Below are positions 14,960-24,236 of a DNA stretch of 64,000 nt, piece after piece. This stretch comes from Algiphilus aromaticivorans DG1253 (GTDB lineage: Bacteria > Pseudomonadota > Gammaproteobacteria > Nevskiales > Nevskiaceae). The position numbers and the translations under genes were made by a program. Under the pieces are notes generated by a model that was given only the letters and a program-made list of their open reading frames with translations, had not been told where the DNA came from and made no database searches. Where the stretch lies: contig NZ_JPOG01000001.1 in assembly GCF_000733765.1 (NCBI RefSeq), forward strand, positions 124,001 through 188,000. Direction: 5' to 3'. Every line of letters starts with the position of its first letter. Within the stretch, counting starts at the first letter, position 1.

Positions 14960-16957
14960 ATGAGTGAGGCCGGGGCGGGGAAGGCGGAGCAGGCGCCACG
15001 CTGCGTCGCAGACGCGGTGCTTCTCTACCAGTCGGAAGGCGCCGAAGAGGCCGTTGAAGCCGCTCGCGAGCAGGCCCGCGCCTTCGCCGCCGAACATGGC
15101 ATTCAGCTGTACGAATGCTCGGCCAAGCGCTTCCTGGACGGGGAACGGCCTGATGAATGCGAAGGCGCGCGGCACTGGGTCGTGGTGGGTGAAGACCGCA
15201 TGATCCGACGCGCCATGGACGCTGCCGAAAGCGAAGGTGTCGGCCTCGGGCTGCTGCCGGTGGGCAAGCTGACGCAGACGCGGGATTTCTACGACCTACC
15301 GGCCGACGCCGCGGAGCGGCTGGCACTGGCCCTGCGCGAGCCGGAGGTCGCCCTCGATGTGCTGCGCTGCAACGGCGACATCGTGCTCGGTCAGGCGACC
15401 ATCGGTGACGTGCCCTTCCTGGACCGCCGCGGGCAGGCGCTGGTGCGGTTGCAGAAGCAGTTCTGGCGGCGCTGGGCGATGGCGTTGAGCCTGTTCTGGA
15501 CAGCGCTGAAACGCCTCTTTGTCATCCACCCGGCGCTGATCCGCCTGCAGCTCGGCAAAGAGGAGAAGGCGCGACAGACGGCAGTGACCGGCATCGTGCT
15601 GCTGGAGAACGACGTCGGCTTCGTCGCCGGGCGCATGCTGGGCGAGACCTTGTCCGCACGCGACGGGCGTGTGGCGGCGCTGTTGCTGGCGCCGACCTCG
15701 ATCGTGCGCTACCTGGGCTTTCTGCTGCGCGCCGCCTTCGGCGGCACCGCCACCGGCGCCCGCATGCCGCGCGCGCTGAGTTATGTCCGCACCGAACGCC
15801 TCGTCATCGAATCCGATACCGAGCTGGATTACCGCATCGACGGCCTGCGCCACAGCGACAAGCGCATCGAGGTGACAGTGCACGCGCAGTCGCTGTCGAT
15901 GAATGTCGGTGCACGCTTCGCCGACATGGCGGGCATCGACGACAAGGGCAAGGACACGCTGCGCCTGGCGAATCTGCCGGAGAACGAGTCGCGGCTGGCC
16001 ATGATCCGCAAGCGGCTGCCGCTGTTCACGCACGCGCTGGAGGAGGACTTCAAGGATCTCTTCCTGCTGCTGAAGGAGAGCGCCCGCATCGGACCGGACT
16101 ACATCACCCTCAGCCTGCTCGCCGCGCTCATCGGCACGCTTGGCCTGCTGCTGGACTCGGCGGCGGTGATCATCGGTGCCATGGTGCTGGCGCCGCTGAT
16201 GGCCCCCATCATCTGTCTGTCGATGGCGGCGTTGCGCCGCGATCTCGCGCTGCTGAAGCAGTCGAGCGTGGCGATCGCGGCCGGTATCGGTCTGTCCCTG
16301 CTGGTATCGGCGGCGCTGGCCTTCCTGCTGCCCGTGCGCATGATGACGCCGGAGATCGCCGCAAGGCTGGCGCCCAGCCTGCTCGATCTCGGTGTGGCGG
16401 TCTTCTCCGGTGTCGCCGGCGCCTACGCCTACGCGCGCGAGAGCGTCATGAAGAGCCTGCCGGGCGTGGCTATCGCCGTTGCGCTGGTGCCGCCGCTGGC
16501 CGTACTCGGCATCGGCCTGGGCTGGGGGGATCTGGCCATCATCGGCGGTGCCGGTCTGCTCTTCGCCACCAACCTTGCCGGTATCGCCCTGGCCGGCGCG
16601 GCCACCTTCATGGTGCTGGGCTACGGGCCCGTCAAGCGCACCAGCCGCGGCCTGCTCTGGCCGGCGGTCGTCGTGCTGCTGATCGCGATCCCGCTGGGCG
16701 CCTCCTTCCTGCGCATGCAGTTCGCCTGGAAGGCCGAGCGCCACATTGCCGAGCGCGTCTTCCAGATCGGCGATCAGGCCATTCGGATGGCGCGCCCCGA
16801 GATCAGCGTCACGCCCGACGGCGTGCGCATCAAGGCCGATATCTACGCCGCCGAAGACGTGTCGACCGCCCAGCTGCGCGCACTGCGAGATCGGCTGGCC
16901 GAGGAGCTGGAGCGCGAAGTGGTACTGGATGTCTCCCGGCGTAGTCTCTTTCGCTGA
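14960..16957 (+). CDS. DUF389 (TIGR00341-type) membrane protein with lipid-kinase-like N-terminus
   Basis: A 665-residue protein in two parts. The C-terminal part, from about residue 375, has several membrane helices and the DUF389 signature LSLLAALIGTLGLLLDSAAV with IIGAMVLAPLMAPI. The N-terminal 140 or so residues look like the diacylglycerol/sphingosine kinase catalytic fold: VVVGEDRM stands where GGDGT is expected, and GLLPVGKLTQTRDFYDLP where LPxGTxNDxAR is expected. Both nucleotide-binding motifs are altered, so kinase activity is doubtful. DUF389 proteins are thought to be membrane transporters or channels without known substrate. The start has a GGGAGA ribosome site eight bases upstream. 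Confidence 0.8.
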   Translation: MSEAGAGKAEQAPRCVADAVLLYQSEGAEEAVEAAREQARAFAAEHGIQLYECSAKRFLDGERPDECEGARHWVVVGEDRMIRRAMDAAESEGVGLGLLPVGKLTQTRDFYDLPADAAERLALALREPEVALDVLRCNGDIVLGQATIGDVPFLDRRGQALVRLQKQFWRRWAMALSLFWTALKRLFVIHPALIRLQLGKEEKARQTAVTGIVLLENDVGFVAGRMLGETLSARDGRVAALLLAPTSIVRYLGFLLRAAFGGTATGARMPRALSYVRTERLVIESDTELDYRIDGLRHSDKRIEVTVHAQSLSMNVGARFADMAGIDDKGKDTLRLANLPENESRLAMIRKRLPLFTHALEEDFKDLFLLLKESARIGPDYITLSLLAALIGTLGLLLDSAAVIIGAMVLAPLMAPIICLSMAALRRDLALLKQSSVAIAAGIGLSLLVSAALAFLLPVRMMTPEIAARLAPSLLDLGVAVFSGVAGAYAYARESVMKSLPGVAIAVALVPPLAVLGIGLGWGDLAIIGGAGLLFATNLAGIALAGAATFMVLGYGPVKRTSRGLLWPAVVVLLIAIPLGASFLRMQFAWKAERHIAERVFQIGDQAIRMARPEISVTPDGVRIKADIYAAEDVSTAQLRALRDRLAEELEREVVLDVSRRSLFR

Positions 16958-16989
16958 GCGTCTACTGCCTAAGCCCTCGCCTTATCCCG

Positions 16990-17146
16990 AGGAAAGGCGG
17001 TAACCGCAGATTTCGCAGATTGCCGCAGATTCGGGGAAGAGAACAACCACAGATTCCACAGATTTACATAGAAGATGTGGTGTCCGGTCCGTGATTCTAG
17101 TGCGATGCCGCGCAGCGGCGAGCCAGTATGATCCGCACCCGTCGCG
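16990..17146 (+). repeat. Structured dispersed repeat, copy C, proximal part
   Basis: Begins about 40 nt after the DUF389 gene stop. It carries the same AACCGCAGATT iterons (17001-17065) and the same small hairpin as copies A and B. In this copy the stem has changed on both sides: GCCGC pairs with GCGGC where copies A and B have GTCGC with GCGAC. The copy is cut at 17146 by the IS256 element and resumes after it. No gene is seen between 16958 and 17244. Confidence 0.75.
17138..17146. repeat. Target-site duplication, left copy of IS256 element
   Basis: CCCGTCGCG, identical to 18515-18523 on the other side of the element. Confidence 0.9.
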
Positions 17147-18514
17147 GGTCGTGTCCCACGACGTGGTGTAAGTGATTGGGTGTCACCGGTGGCAACTGGT
17201 TTAGGTTTGGATTGCGACGACCAACCTTCACCGAGGAACCACCGATGACCGATGAGATGATGAACCTGCGAGCGCTGCTGGAGAAGAGCCCGGACGCTGA
17301 TTTGCTGCGTGAGATGATTGGTTTTGCCAGTCAGCGCCTGATGGAGCTGGAGATTGGCGCCCGCACGGGTGCGGGTTACGGCGAGAAGAGCGCCGAGCGT
17401 CTGGTGCAGCGCAATGGCTACCGCGAGCGTGACTGGCAGACGCGGGCCGGGACCGTGGAGCTGCGCATTCCCAAGCTGCGCAAGGGCAGCTACTTCCCGG
17501 GCTTTCTGGAGCCCCGACGGATGTCGGAGAAGGCACTGACGGCGGTGATTCAGGAGGCCTACATCCAGGGGATCTCGACCCGCTCGGTCGATGATCTGGT
17601 GCAGGCCATGGGCGGCACCGGCGTCTCGAAGAGCCAGGTCTCGCGGCTGTGCGAGGAGATCGACGAGCGCGTCCACGCGTTTCTGGAGCGACCGATCGAG
17701 GGGGACTGGCCCTACCTGTGGATCGATGCCACCTACGTCAAAGTCCGACAAGCCGGCCGGATCATCTCGGTGGCGGTGATTGTCGCGGTCGGCGTCAACG
17801 ACGATGGCCGCCGCGAGGTGCTTGGCATGGATATCGGCCCGTCGGAGGCCGAGACCTTCTGGAAGGACTTTCTGCGCAAGCTCGCGCGGCGAGGACTGCG
17901 GGGCGTCAAGCTGGTGATCTCCGATAGCCACGAAGGCATCAAGGCGGCTGTCTCCAAGGTCTTCACCGCCACCTGGCAGCGCTGCCGTGTCCATTTCATG
18001 CGCAACGCTCTGGCACATGCCGGCAAGAGTGGCCGGCGCGTGGTCTCCGCCTTCATCGCCACCGCCTTCGCCCAGAATGACGCCGAGGCAGCGCGCCAGC
18101 AGTGGCGCCACGTCGCCGACCAACTCCGCAGCAGCGTGCCCAAGCTCGCCACGCTCATGGACGACGCCGAAACCGACGTACTGGCCTACATGGACTTCCC
18201 CGCCGCCCACCGCGTGAAGCTGCACAGCACCAACCCGCTGGAACGTCTCAACGGCGAGATCAAGCGACGCACCGAGGTTGTCGGCATCTTCCCCAACGAA
18301 GCGGCAATCCGGCGCCTCGTCGGCGCCATCCTCCTGGAACAGAACGACGAGTGGGCCGTGCAACGTGCCCGCTACATGACCCGGGAAACCATCACCGAGG
18401 TCATCCATCCACCCGCCATGCAACTGCCGGCTGTGGCAGCCTAAGCAACGCAGCCAGCCGAACCGGTAGCCACCGTCATACCCAAGGAGCTACACCACGG
18501 CTAGGGACACGACC
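17147..18514 (+). mobile_element. IS256-family insertion sequence, intact
   Basis: A 1368-bp element. Its ends are perfect over 11 bp (17147-17157, GGTCGTGTCCC, against the reverse complement of 18504-18514) and remain similar for about 40 bp, with GTGGTGTA and TTGGGT shared. It is flanked by the same 9 bp, CCCGTCGCG, at 17138-17146 and 18515-18523. That is a target duplication of the size known for IS256 (8-9 bp); because the element ends in G/C-rich bases, an 8-bp reading shifted by one is also possible. Ends, duplication and transposase are all intact, so it is probably a recent arrival. Confidence 0.95.
17245..18444 (+). CDS. IS256-family transposase
   Basis: A 399-residue mutator-type transposase of normal length. 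The DDE domain is seen as [11 protein letters not shown] (first Asp), [13 protein letters not shown] (second Asp) and [16 protein letters not shown] (Glu). The zinc/cysteine-linked [13 protein letters not shown] segment is the Transposase_mut signature. The start at 17245 begins [14 protein letters not shown]; a 69-nt longer reading starts within the terminal region. It catalyses copy-out/paste-in movement of the element that encloses it. No frameshift or stop. Confidence 0.97.
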   Translation: MTDEMMNLRALLEKSPDADLLREMIGFASQRLMELEIGARTGAGYGEKSAERLVQRNGYRERDWQTRAGTVELRIPKLRKGSYFPGFLEPRRMSEKALTAVIQEAYIQGISTRSVDDLVQAMGGTGVSKSQVSRLCEEIDERVHAFLERPIEGDWPYLWIDATYVKVRQAGRIISVAVIVAVGVNDDGRREVLGMDIGPSEAETFWKDFLRKLARRGLRGVKLVISDSHEGIKAAVSKVFTATWQRCRVHFMRNALAHAGKSGRRVVSAFIATAFAQNDAEAARQQWRHVADQLRSSVPKLATLMDDAETDVLAYMDFPAAHRVKLHSTNPLERLNGEIKRRTEVVGIFPNEAAIRRLVGAILLEQNDEWAVQRARYMTRETITEVIHPPAMQLPAVAA

Positions 18515-18523
18515 CCCGTCGCG
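18515..18523. repeat. Target-site duplication, right copy of IS256 element
   Basis: CCCGTCGCG, identical to 17138-17146. Confidence 0.9.
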
Positions 18524-18711
18524 TGGCGGCCTCCGATAGCGCTATGGCTACAGGGCGCGGAACCCGCAGAGCAACAACGGCTCCTATTCCCTTCCGACAT
18601 TCTCACTTCGAGCTATCTTCTAGCTCGAATCTCGCCATAAATGACTCTAGAGCATCGAAAGCGCTGCCATAAATGCGGCAAGCTGGTGGAGCCTTCGAAA
18701 ACGCCCGCCGC
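18524..18711 (+). repeat. Distal part of repeat copy C, then unassigned sequence
   Basis: From 18524 to about 18600 the sequence continues the repeat cut by the IS: CTATGGCTACAGGGCGCGGA followed by CCCGCAGAGCAAC and CTCCTATTCC, matching the tail of copy A near 4850-4915. A short palindrome (TCGAGCTA, TAGCTCGA) lies near 18617-18640. The remaining bases up to the acpH stop hold no recognisable gene. Confidence 0.6.
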
Positions 18712-19272
18712 TCAGGCCCGCAGGCAGTCGCGCAGGATTGCCGGCAGATGCGGTGCCAGTACCGCACCGTGGTCCCGCCAGTTACGGCAGCCAGCGCGTA
18801 CGGCTTCGGGGCGCCGGGCGCGTTGGGCGATACGGTCGATTGCCGTCTCGACGCCCTCCGGGGCGCGCGCTCCCATCAGTGTCGCCTTCAGGCGCGCGGG
18901 CTCGGGTGGCGCCAGCGACAATGCGGCGAAGGCGTCTCGGCGCGCGGCGACGGCAGTCGCCATGCGGGCGCAGAAGTCGGGCAGGGGCTCGTCGTGCCAT
19001 TCATGCCAGCGCTTCGCCAGCCAGTGGTCGGCGTAGAGGTCAAGGGTCAGCCGGCCCCAGCGGCGCTCGCCTGCGGGGAGATCGCTCAGTGTCGTCCGTG
19101 TGCCGGCGTGGGCGTCGAAGACGGCGTCTACCCGGCGGTGCAGCCGAATGGAGGCGGCGACATCATGGGGCAGATGGGTCAGCGCGTTGCCGCGCACGGC
19201 ATCACCGAGCAGGGCACCGGCCGGTTCAGCTTCCTGCCGCTCGGCAATCAGCAGGTGCGCCAGGAAGTTCAC
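18712..19272 (-). CDS. acpH: Acyl carrier protein phosphodiesterase-like protein
   Basis: A 186-residue protein starting MNFLAHLLIAERQ, the hallmark of AcpH (DUF479), with GALLGDAVRGNAL and IRLHRRVDAVFDAH as the histidine/aspartate-rich HD-like metal site. AcpH hydrolyses the 4'-phosphopantetheine arm from holo-acyl carrier protein. The later motif DLYADHWLAKRW is also typical. Its start overlaps the stop of the upstream DUF502 gene by four bases (ATGA), indicating coupled translation. Confidence 0.88.
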   Translation of the reverse strand: MNFLAHLLIAERQEAEPAGALLGDAVRGNALTHLPHDVAASIRLHRRVDAVFDAHAGTRTTLSDLPAGERRWGRLTLDLYADHWLAKRWHEWHDEPLPDFCARMATAVAARRDAFAALSLAPPEPARLKATLMGARAPEGVETAIDRIAQRARRPEAVRAGCRNWRDHGAVLAPHLPAILRDCLRA

Positions 19273-19919
19273 TGCCCGGAAGGCGGGTCGCCGTCGTGCG
19301 GCGGTGCCTCTTGGGGGCGCGACATGCCGGCCGTCACAACGAAACGCATGCCTTCTTCGAGCTTCATGTCGACCGGTTTCAGATACTGCCTTGGAATCAG
19401 CGCCATGTAGCCACCGATCTGATAGCTCAGTGGCAGATAGACGGCGACCTCGTCGCCTTCTGCCTCGATGCCCAGCGCGGAGAAGTCCTCCAGCGTGATG
19501 AAGCCGAAAAGACGCATCGGAACCCCGGGCCAGGTGACCAGAACCATCTTCGAGAAGCGCGATGACTTGTCCTGGTTGGAAAGTAGCCCCATCAGATCGC
19601 GCACGGCGCCGTAGAGCGTCTTGACCAGTGGGATGCGATTGAGCTGGCGTTCCGCCGTATCGACCATCGATTGGAAAAGGATGAGGCGTGTCGCCATCCC
19701 GACGGCGAAGATGAGCCCGATCCCCACGATCAGCCCCATGCCCGCGATATAGGCCCCTTCGGGCAGCAGGAAAGCCAGAGCGCCGCCCATGACCGACTCC
19801 GCGACCACGACCAGCCAGACCAGAACGGCGAGGGTGACGATGATGGGAAGCGATACGACGAGGCCGCTCAGGAAGGTTGTCAGCAGCTTGCGCAGGCTCA
19901 ATGCTCGGCGTTCCTGCAA
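19269..19919 (-). CDS. DUF502 family membrane protein
   Basis: A 216-residue protein with two N-terminal membrane helices (about residues 10-40 and 55-80) and a cytoplasmic or periplasmic C-terminal part. Family signatures are SGLVVSLPIIVTLAVLVWLV, the linker RQLNRIPLVKTLYGAVRDLM, and SRFSKMVLVTWPG. The conserved P-x-V-K-TLY element is typical of DUF502. No function is established. It overlaps acpH by four bases and is likely the first gene of a two-gene transcript. Confidence 0.88.
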   Translation of the reverse strand: MQERRALSLRKLLTTFLSGLVVSLPIIVTLAVLVWLVVVAESVMGGALAFLLPEGAYIAGMGLIVGIGLIFAVGMATRLILFQSMVDTAERQLNRIPLVKTLYGAVRDLMGLLSNQDKSSRFSKMVLVTWPGVPMRLFGFITLEDFSALGIEAEGDEVAVYLPLSYQIGGYMALIPRQYLKPVDMKLEEGMRFVVTAGMSRPQEAPPHDGDPPSGQ

Positions 19920-20011
19920 GGGTGGAATTTTTACCTTACTACGGTGACCTGTGCCTCACCTGAATTCACTGGCGCTTGCCGGTGATCTCAGCGTGAACAG
20001 TGACGGTCCTA

Positions 20012-20047
20012 ACGAAAAGGGCCAGGCAGATGCCGGGCCCTTTTCGT
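20012..20047 (-). terminator. Hairpin terminator downstream of pckA
   Basis: A 12-bp perfect stem (20012-20023 ACGAAAAGGGCC with 20036-20047 GGCCCTTTTCGT) around a 12-nt loop, 25 nt beyond the pckA stop. The T-rich segment sits inside the stem, so termination could work in both directions and serve as the boundary before the DUF502 gene. Confidence 0.7.
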
Positions 20048-20071
20048 CATGCGTGCCGCGAGGGTCCTGAC

Positions 20072-21721
20072 TCAGATGCGCGCTTCGATGCCGAATTCTG
20101 CGAATCCCTTCTTCTGGAAGTTGTCGCGGAACATGTCGCGCAGCTTGATGGCTGCGGCATCGTAGGCTTCCTTGTCGGCCCAAGTCTGGCGCGGATTGAG
20201 CATCTCGCTGGGCACGCCGTGGCACTCGGTGGGCATGCGCAGTTTGAGGATCTCGTGTGTCTCGGTGGGTACATTGTCCAGCTTGCCTTCCAGCGCGGCA
20301 TTGAGCAGCGCGCGCGTCAGCTTGATGGAGATGCGCTCACCGGTGCCGTAGGGACCGCCGGTCCAGCCGGTGTTGAGCAGGATGCAGCGCGCCTTGTGCT
20401 TCTTCATCTTGTCGGCCAGCAGTCCGGCGTAGACGTTCGGCTTCTGCGCCATGAAGGGGCCGCCGAAGCAGGCCGAGAAGGTCGGCTGCGGCTCGGTGAC
20501 ACCGACCTCGGTACCGGCCACGCGCGAGGTGAAGCCGGAAACGAAGTGGTACATCACATCCTCGGGCTCGAGGATCGAGATGGGCGGCAGCACGCCGAAG
20601 GCATCCGCCGTCAGCAGCACGATGGTCTGCGGATGCGGGCCCTGGCCGTTGGGCATGACGTTCGGGTTCGCCGACAGCGGGTAGGAGAAGCGCGTGTTCT
20701 CGGCGATCGTGCGGTCGGTGAGATCCAGCTCGTCCGGATGGCACTCTTCCATCGTCTTGCCGGGCAGTGGCGGCACGTTCTCGATGAGCGTGCCGGGCTT
20801 GGACAGCGCCGCGGCGATGACCGGCTCGGCTTCCTTGTCGAGGTCGATCAGCTTGGCGTAGCAGCCGTCCTCGAGATTGCACAGACCGTTGTCGGACCAG
20901 ATCGTCTCGTCGTCGCCGATCAGGCGCCGCTCCGGATCAGCTGACAGCGTCGTCTTGCCGGTGCCAGACAGGCCGAAGAGGATGGCGGCGTCGTCCTTGG
21001 GGCCGACGTTGGCCGAGCAGTGCATCGACAGGCGGCCCTGCTTGGGCAGCAGGTAGTTGCCGACCGTGAAGATGGTCTTCTTGTTGACGCCGCAGTAGTC
21101 GGCGCGCCCGGCGACCAGGCAGATGCGGTTGCGCGTGTCGATGATGACGGCGGCCTCCGAGCGGCTGCCGTCGCGCTCCGGTACGCACTCGAAGCTGGGC
21201 ACATTGATCATGGTCCAGCGGCGGCCCTCGACGTCGGCGACGTCGAGATCCTTCGGGAACATGTTATGCACGAACATGGCGTGCGTGGCGTACTCGCCAA
21301 CGAAGCGGTAGGGCACCGCGAAGTCGGAATCCGAGCCCATGAATACGTTCTTGACGTAGAGCGTGGCCTGTTTGTCGTTCAGGTGCTGCACGACACGCTT
21401 GAGCAGGCCCTCGTAGTCCTCGGGCTTGTAGCGATTCAAGTCCGCCTTGAACCAGATCTCGTCGTCGACCTCGGGCCAGGCCACCGCGTAGGTGTCCTTG
21501 GTACGCCGGCCCGTGCAGTCAGGATCTGTGTAGTAGACCAGCGGCCCGTTGACGCCGAGGCTGGTGGGGTAGGCCTTCTGTGCATCCGAGGGGCCACCGT
21601 GGGCCACGCGGCCGCGATCGTTGGCAATTGCCTCGTGAAACAGCTCTTCCTTGGAAAGATCAACCTTGTAGCTGACGCTGTCCAGGCCGAGAAGGGTATT
21701 GAGATCAGCCACAAGACTCAT
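20072..21721 (-). CDS. pckA: Phosphoenolpyruvate carboxykinase (ATP)
   Basis: A 549-residue ATP-type PEPCK of full length. The kinase-1a P-loop GLSGTGKTTLS, the kinase-2 metal site DPERRLIGDDE, the substrate-binding region with GRADYCGVNKKTIFTVGNYLLP, and LLNTGWTGGPYGTGERI are all present. It converts oxaloacetate and ATP to phosphoenolpyruvate and CO2, the entry step of gluconeogenesis. The start at 21721 (MSLVADLNTLLG) was preferred; nine extra residues are possible upstream. A consensus -10 box lies about 40 nt upstream and a strong hairpin just downstream, so it looks monocistronic. Confidence 0.97.
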   Translation of the reverse strand: MSLVADLNTLLGLDSVSYKVDLSKEELFHEAIANDRGRVAHGGPSDAQKAYPTSLGVNGPLVYYTDPDCTGRRTKDTYAVAWPEVDDEIWFKADLNRYKPEDYEGLLKRVVQHLNDKQATLYVKNVFMGSDSDFAVPYRFVGEYATHAMFVHNMFPKDLDVADVEGRRWTMINVPSFECVPERDGSRSEAAVIIDTRNRICLVAGRADYCGVNKKTIFTVGNYLLPKQGRLSMHCSANVGPKDDAAILFGLSGTGKTTLSADPERRLIGDDETIWSDNGLCNLEDGCYAKLIDLDKEAEPVIAAALSKPGTLIENVPPLPGKTMEECHPDELDLTDRTIAENTRFSYPLSANPNVMPNGQGPHPQTIVLLTADAFGVLPPISILEPEDVMYHFVSGFTSRVAGTEVGVTEPQPTFSACFGGPFMAQKPNVYAGLLADKMKKHKARCILLNTGWTGGPYGTGERISIKLTRALLNAALEGKLDNVPTETHEILKLRMPTECHGVPSEMLNPRQTWADKEAYDAAAIKLRDMFRDNFQKKGFAEFGIEARI

Positions 21722-21759
21722 CAAGACAATACTCCGGTCCGGTTGCAAATGAGCCGTGC

Positions 21760-21765
21760 ATTATA
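21760..21765 (-). promoter_or_regulatory. Possible -10 box for pckA
   Basis: TATAAT on the minus strand, about 38 nt before the pckA start and in an otherwise GC-rich gap. No good -35 hexamer lies at 17 bp, so an activator-dependent promoter is possible. A CCCCGC/GCGGGG inverted repeat between it and the pilJ stop may terminate pilJ transcription. Confidence 0.45.
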
Positions 21766-21802
21766 CCCGCTTGACCCCGCGGACCCCCGGCGGGGCCCGC
21801 GC

Positions 21803-23827
21803 TCAGTCCTGCCGCGGATCGGCGTCGCTTTCCTCGGCGTTGCTCGTCTCGGGAATCGTGAAGCCTGCGACCGATTCGCGCAGCGTCGAACTGAGCTGGG
21901 TCAGCTTGCCGACATCCTGCGCCGTCTGGCGCGAAGAGGCGGCCGTCTGCACGGCGATCTCGCGGATGCGCTGCATGGTGCCGGCCACTTCCGTGCCCTC
22001 GCCGGCGCGGGCGCGTACCGAGGCGGCGATCTCGTCGATGAGCGCCGCCAGTTCGGTGGAGGCGCGCTCGATCTGCGTCAGCGTCTGGCCGGCTTCCTCT
22101 GCCGTGCTGGCACCGGTGACCACGTTCGAGGTCGAGCGCTCCATCGAGACGATGGCCTCGTTGGTGTCGGCCTGAATGGTCTTGACCAGATTCTCGATCT
22201 GGCGCGTGGCATTGGTGGCGCGCTCGGCCAGACGCTGGACCTCATCGGCGACCACAGCGAAGCCGCGACCCGCTTCGCCGGCCATGGCGGCCTGGATGGA
22301 GGCGTTGAGCGCCAGCGTGTTGGTCTGCTCGGCGATGTCGTTGATGAGCTCGGTGATGTTGCCGATCTCCTGCGAGGATTCGCCCAGGCGCTTCATGCGT
22401 TTTGAGGTGTCCTGAATCTGCTCGCGCAGTGTGTTCATGCCCTCGATGGTGCGGTCCACCGTCTCGGCGCCGGTATGCGCAACGCGCACGGACTCCTGCG
22501 CCTGATTGGACGCCTCGGTGGCGCGACCGGCGGTTTCCTCCAGGGACTGCGATACACGCGTGATGGTCTGCGTGGCCTCGTCGGTCTCGCGCGCCTGGTC
22601 CTCGGAGCGGCGGCTCATCTGCTCGACCGAGGTCTGCGTCTGCTCGGCGGCTTCGGCGATCTGCTGCGAGGCGGCGTTGATCTGGCCGACCAGCCCCCGC
22701 ATGTTCTCCACCGTGAAGTTGATGGAGTCGGCGATGGCACCGGTGAAGTCCTCGGTCACCGTCACGCCGACGGTAAGGTCGCCGTCGGCGAGATTCGTGA
22801 TCTCGTCGAGCAGTGTCAGAATCGCGTCCTGCTGGCGGCGGTCGCGTTCGGTAGCGACGCTTGCCTCGCGCCGCAGCTGGTAGACGAAGAGACCGATGAA
22901 AAGGATAATGGCGATTACTGCAGCGGCGCCCATTGCGTAGCTGGGCTGTGCCGAGGGCTGCTCGCCTTGCAGGTCACGCAGCAGGACGTTCTCGATCTCG
23001 CCGGCGGCGGTCTCGATACTGGTGGCCCGGCTGTAGAAATCGATGTTGGCGTCGTTGAAGCGATCCAGCGTCGGTGCTGACTCGACCAGCGCGTTCGCGT
23101 TCGAGCGCAGGTTGTCGAGCGCCTCGCCAATGGCGGCGTGCTCCTCCTGCAGCCCGCCCGGCACGTTATTGGCTAGGTCGGCGTGCAGCGCCGCGATGTC
23201 CGCCATCGTGGCATCGATCCGCGGAGCCAGGTTCCCGGCGACGGTGTTGATCTGGATGATGCTGGTGGCGAGGCTGCGCAGCTCCTCGAGCCGTGCGCGC
23301 AACAGTGCTGCATTGCGACCGGTGTTGCCGCTGGTGGCCTCCAGCAGCGCATCCGCAGGGTCGCGCAGATCGTCGACCGTCGCGGCGATGGTCGCAGCAT
23401 TGATCTTGGTGCGCTGCGCGGTGGGCAGGCCGGTGATGATCGCCTCAACGATCGGGGAAACACGCTCCCAAGCATTCTGCAGATTCGGGACCAGATCCTG
23501 GTAGCGCGCGGGCAGCGGCGGTACGCCGCGGGCCTGGTCGCCTTCCTCGAGCAGATAGATCAGATCTTCGTAGTTGTCCTGCATGGCGAAGAGCGCCGAG
23601 CGGTCCGGCTCGAGGCCTTGCGAGGAGTCGCGCGCCGACTGCGAAACGTTTTCGTAGAAGTTGCGCACGTCGAAGGCCAGCGTGTCCAGGCCGGCGTTGC
23701 GCTCCAGCTGCTGCTGGACGTAGAGGAAATTGACGACGGCGCCGGAAATGAGCAGCGCCGCGGCGACGAGCAGTATAACTTGCAGGCGCGGCAGCAGGCG
23801 CGCGGGGGCGTTATCGGTTCTGGCCAT
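21803..23827 (-). CDS. pilJ: Type IV pilus methyl-accepting chemotaxis protein PilJ
   Basis: A 674-residue chemoreceptor. Membrane helices lie near residues 14-36 and 297-318, enclosing a periplasmic helical PilJ-type sensor region of about 260 residues. A HAMP-like region ([18 protein letters not shown]) and a long coiled signalling domain follow, with the conserved hairpin tip [31 protein letters not shown] (seen as two adjoining pieces near residues 505-540). The spacing and the AMAGEAGRG tip match PilJ, the receptor of the twitching-motility Chp system. It is 9 nt downstream of pilH, away from the other chp genes at 32-40 kb, which lack a receptor; pairing with them is inferred. Confidence 0.85.
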   Translation of the reverse strand: MARTDNAPARLLPRLQVILLVAAALLISGAVVNFLYVQQQLERNAGLDTLAFDVRNFYENVSQSARDSSQGLEPDRSALFAMQDNYEDLIYLLEEGDQARGVPPLPARYQDLVPNLQNAWERVSPIVEAIITGLPTAQRTKINAATIAATVDDLRDPADALLEATSGNTGRNAALLRARLEELRSLATSIIQINTVAGNLAPRIDATMADIAALHADLANNVPGGLQEEHAAIGEALDNLRSNANALVESAPTLDRFNDANIDFYSRATSIETAAGEIENVLLRDLQGEQPSAQPSYAMGAAAVIAIILFIGLFVYQLRREASVATERDRRQQDAILTLLDEITNLADGDLTVGVTVTEDFTGAIADSINFTVENMRGLVGQINAASQQIAEAAEQTQTSVEQMSRRSEDQARETDEATQTITRVSQSLEETAGRATEASNQAQESVRVAHTGAETVDRTIEGMNTLREQIQDTSKRMKRLGESSQEIGNITELINDIAEQTNTLALNASIQAAMAGEAGRGFAVVADEVQRLAERATNATRQIENLVKTIQADTNEAIVSMERSTSNVVTGASTAEEAGQTLTQIERASTELAALIDEIAASVRARAGEGTEVAGTMQRIREIAVQTAASSRQTAQDVGKLTQLSSTLRESVAGFTIPETSNAEESDADPRQD

Positions 23828-23836
23828 GATCGATCC

Positions 23837-24202
23837 TCAGCCGGCGATGACGCCGCGCACCTTGGCGAGCAGGTCCTGCTGCTTGATCGGCTTGACGATG
23901 TATTCCTTCGCGCCCTGGCGCATGGCCCAGAGACGGTCCGTGTCCTGGCTCTTGCTGCTGATGACGATGACCGGGATGGCCGCGGTCTCGGGTGCGCGCG
24001 ACAGCGCGCGGGTTGCCTGGAAGCCGTTCATGCCCGGCATGACGACGTCCATCAATACGCAATCCGGCTTATCGGCTTTCACGCGTTCGACGGCTTCGGC
24101 GCCTTCGGTGCACTCGCTGACCTCGTGCCCGTCGGATTCCAGCATCTTGCGCAGCGCCGCCAGATCGGTTGGTGAGTCGTCCACCACCAGAATGCGAGCC
24201 AT
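23837..24202 (-). CDS. pilH: Twitching-motility response regulator PilH
   Basis: A 121-residue stand-alone receiver domain. The acidic pair is in LVVDDSPTDL, the phosphoacceptor Asp in CVLMDVVMPGMNGFQATR, and the switch Thr/Ser and Lys in IVISSKSQDT and YIVKPIKQQDL. The LMDVVMPGMNGFQATR segment is typical of PilH. In Pseudomonas aeruginosa PilH receives phosphate from ChpA and lowers pilus/cAMP signalling. Placement next to pilJ supports this rather than a generic CheY. It lies 34 nt after pyrC', at the end of the pyr gene run. Confidence 0.85.
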   Translation of the reverse strand: MARILVVDDSPTDLAALRKMLESDGHEVSECTEGAEAVERVKADKPDCVLMDVVMPGMNGFQATRALSRAPETAAIPVIVISSKSQDTDRLWAMRQGAKEYIVKPIKQQDLLAKVRGVIAG

Positions 24203-24236
24203 CGTGCTCCCCTGCTCCCTTTTTGATCCAGCGAGA

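Noticed and set aside
13992-15326. A 444-codon minus-strand frame over leucine dehydrogenase and the DUF389 gene
   Set aside because: Antisense shadow of two confident genes.
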